From NCBI GenBank assembly GCA_039819085.1, contig JBCBSQ010000003.1:62001-126000 (forward strand): a stretch of 64,000 nucleotides of DNA, in the 5' to 3' direction. A program made the position numbers and the translations under genes. The notes below the pieces were generated by a model that worked only from the letters and a program-made list of their open reading frames with translations, was not told where the DNA came from and did no database searches. Shown piece by piece: positions 62,861 through 64,000 of the stretch. Each line of letters opens with the position of its first letter. The stretch's first letter is position 1. This DNA is from MED-G105 sp039819085. GTDB taxonomy: Bacteria > Pseudomonadota > Alphaproteobacteria > Caulobacterales > Parvularculaceae.

Positions 62861-64000
62861 ATGCAAGGCTTGATGATGGATCGGCCGTTGTTGACGACCG
62901 AGATTTTGAAGCATGCGCTACGCAACTACCGGAAGACCGAGATCGTCACGCGAACGGTGGAAGGGCCAATTCACCGCTATACCGTCGCTGACGCTGGAGA
63001 GCGGATCGCGCAATTGGCGAACGCGCTCGTCGACCTCGGTGTGAAGCATGGCGATCGGGTTGGCGTCATCGGCTGGAACACGCACCGCCAGTTCGAGATG
63101 TACTTTGCGGTCGGCGGCATTGGCGCGGTGTTGCATACGGTCAATCCGCGGCTCGGCCCGCAAAACGCCGCCTACGTCATAAATCACGCCGAAGACGACT
63201 GGCTCTTTTACGACACGACGTTCGCGCCGCTCGTCAACGCGATCGCCCCGGGCCTTACGAGCGTTAAAGGACGGGTGTTGTTGACGGATGAAGGCAATGT
63301 CGGCGACGCTGGCGGCGAAGGCGTGCGCACTTATGAGGAGCTGATTGCGGGCAAGCCGACCTCTTTTGAATGGCGCGACTTCGATGAGAATGAAGCCGTC
63401 GCCATGTGCTACACCTCCGGCACAACGGGCAATCCGAAGGGGGTCGTTTATTCGCACAGGGCGCTTGTCATTCAGACGTTCGCCTCGCTTCTGCCTTCCG
63501 CGCTGGCGCTGAAGGAAGGAGAGACATTGCTCCCCGTCGTCCCGATGTTTCATGTGAACGCCTGGAACACCCCTTATTGCTGCATGATGGCTGGCGTGAA
63601 GCAGGTCTTTCCGGGGCCGCGGCTTGATGGCGAAGGGCTCTATGAATTGCTTGAGGGAGAGAAGGTCGACTTTTCCGCTGGCGTGCCGACGGTCTGGCTG
63701 GGTCTGCTTCAGTATCTCCAGAAAACGGGCAAGACGCTAAACCATTTGAAGAAAGGCCTGTCCGGCGGCTCAGCGCTGCCGGAGGCGATCATTCGCGGCT
63801 TTGCGGAGCATGGCGTTGAGATCCAGCAGGGCTGGGGCATGACCGAGATGAGCCCGCTCGGCACGGTCAACACCTTGCCGCCGCATCTGGCTGAGATGTC
63901 TCTCGACGAAAGCATGCGCCACCGTCTGAAGGCGGGACGGGCAATGCCTTTTGTGGACATGAGGATCGTCTCGCCCGACGGGCACATCCTTCCCAATGAC
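62861..64000 (+). CDS. Acyl-CoA synthetase (AMP-forming), N-terminal part
   Basis: The first 380 codons of a medium/long-chain fatty acid-CoA ligase; the gene runs off the right edge. The AMP-binding motif TSGTTGNPKG is at residues 185-194, followed by PVVPMFHVNAWNTPYCC and GWGMTEMSPLG. The ATG has GGGAGGA at 62848-62854. The typical enzyme is about 540 residues, so some 160 are missing. MQGLMMDRPL matches the N terminus of medium-chain acyl-CoA ligases. Confidence 0.93.
   Translation, partial: MQGLMMDRPLLTTEILKHALRNYRKTEIVTRTVEGPIHRYTVADAGERIAQLANALVDLGVKHGDRVGVIGWNTHRQFEMYFAVGGIGAVLHTVNPRLGPQNAAYVINHAEDDWLFYDTTFAPLVNAIAPGLTSVKGRVLLTDEGNVGDAGGEGVRTYEELIAGKPTSFEWRDFDENEAVAMCYTSGTTGNPKGVVYSHRALVIQTFASLLPSALALKEGETLLPVVPMFHVNAWNTPYCCMMAGVKQVFPGPRLDGEGLYELLEGEKVDFSAGVPTVWLGLLQYLQKTGKTLNHLKKGLSGGSALPEAIIRGFAEHGVEIQQGWGMTEMSPLGTVNTLPPHLAEMSLDESMRHRLKAGRAMPFVDMRIVSPDGHILPND

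Overview
This window is GC-rich, gene-dense DNA that looks like the chromosome of an alphaproteobacterium, most likely from the stalked/budding group (Caulobacterales, Hyphomonadales or Parvularculales). The main reasons are a ChpT-type histidine phosphotransferase (CckA-ChpT-CtrA pathway), TadE/TadG-type and Flp-type pilus genes, a petABC operon, and the housekeeping block ubiG, lysC, ptsP, ispG, prfA, prmC, DUF4167, clpB. The taxonomic placement is inference. I see no tRNA or rRNA gene, CRISPR array, insertion sequence or prophage.

Layout. (1) 1-13265 is one strand of exopolysaccharide genes of the kind that accompanies exosortase A (XrtA/EpsH1): the end of a sugar transferase, a TPR protein, a Wza-type export lipoprotein, a chain-length protein, a tyrosine autokinase, a beta-barrel porin, an AAA ATPase, a polysaccharide deacetylase, a FemAB-like protein and a glycosyltransferase. 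No exosortase or PEP-CTERM protein lies in the window. (2) 13262-20000 holds a nitrilase, a small membrane protein, hemF, trmL and the cytochrome bc1 operon petABC. (3) 20035-25012 holds accessory metabolism (DsbA-family isomerase, beta-lactamase-like esterase, epoxide-hydrolase-like enzyme, thioesterase, RarD) and a 0.7 kb gene-free stretch built of three different palindromic repeats. (4) 25112-31766 holds asd, secA, a membrane parvulin, mutT and an orphan Flp pilin. (5) 31763-35601 holds a BioC/NDUFAF5-like methyltransferase and three Tad-type pseudopilin/VWA genes behind an AT-rich promoter region. (6) 35681-51337 is mostly housekeeping: comF, grxC, a Nit amidase, DUF1178, a patatin with a cyclic-nucleotide-binding domain, ubiG, lysC, ptsP, an HTH-TM-TonB fusion, ispG, prfA, prmC, DUF4167 and an SDR. 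(7) 51377-59866 holds clpB behind a predicted heat-shock promoter, a small protein, an M23 peptidase, and the envelope-bridge operon ydbH-ynbE-ydbL. (8) 59955-64000 holds chpT, a response regulator with a basic tail, a class III CoA-transferase and the start of an acyl-CoA ligase.

No region is plainly a new system. The most interesting items are the RodZ-like HTH/TonB C-terminal fusion upstream of ispG, the chpT-adjacent response regulator with a histone-H1-like tail and a near-consensus CtrA box, an eight-copy 15-bp tandem repeat that reads as pentapeptide repeats, the repeat mosaic at 21808-22456, the ydbH-ynbE-ydbL operon, and the XrtA-type locus without an exosortase. Many starts were moved from the longest possible one using ribosome binding sites; the reasons are given per gene.
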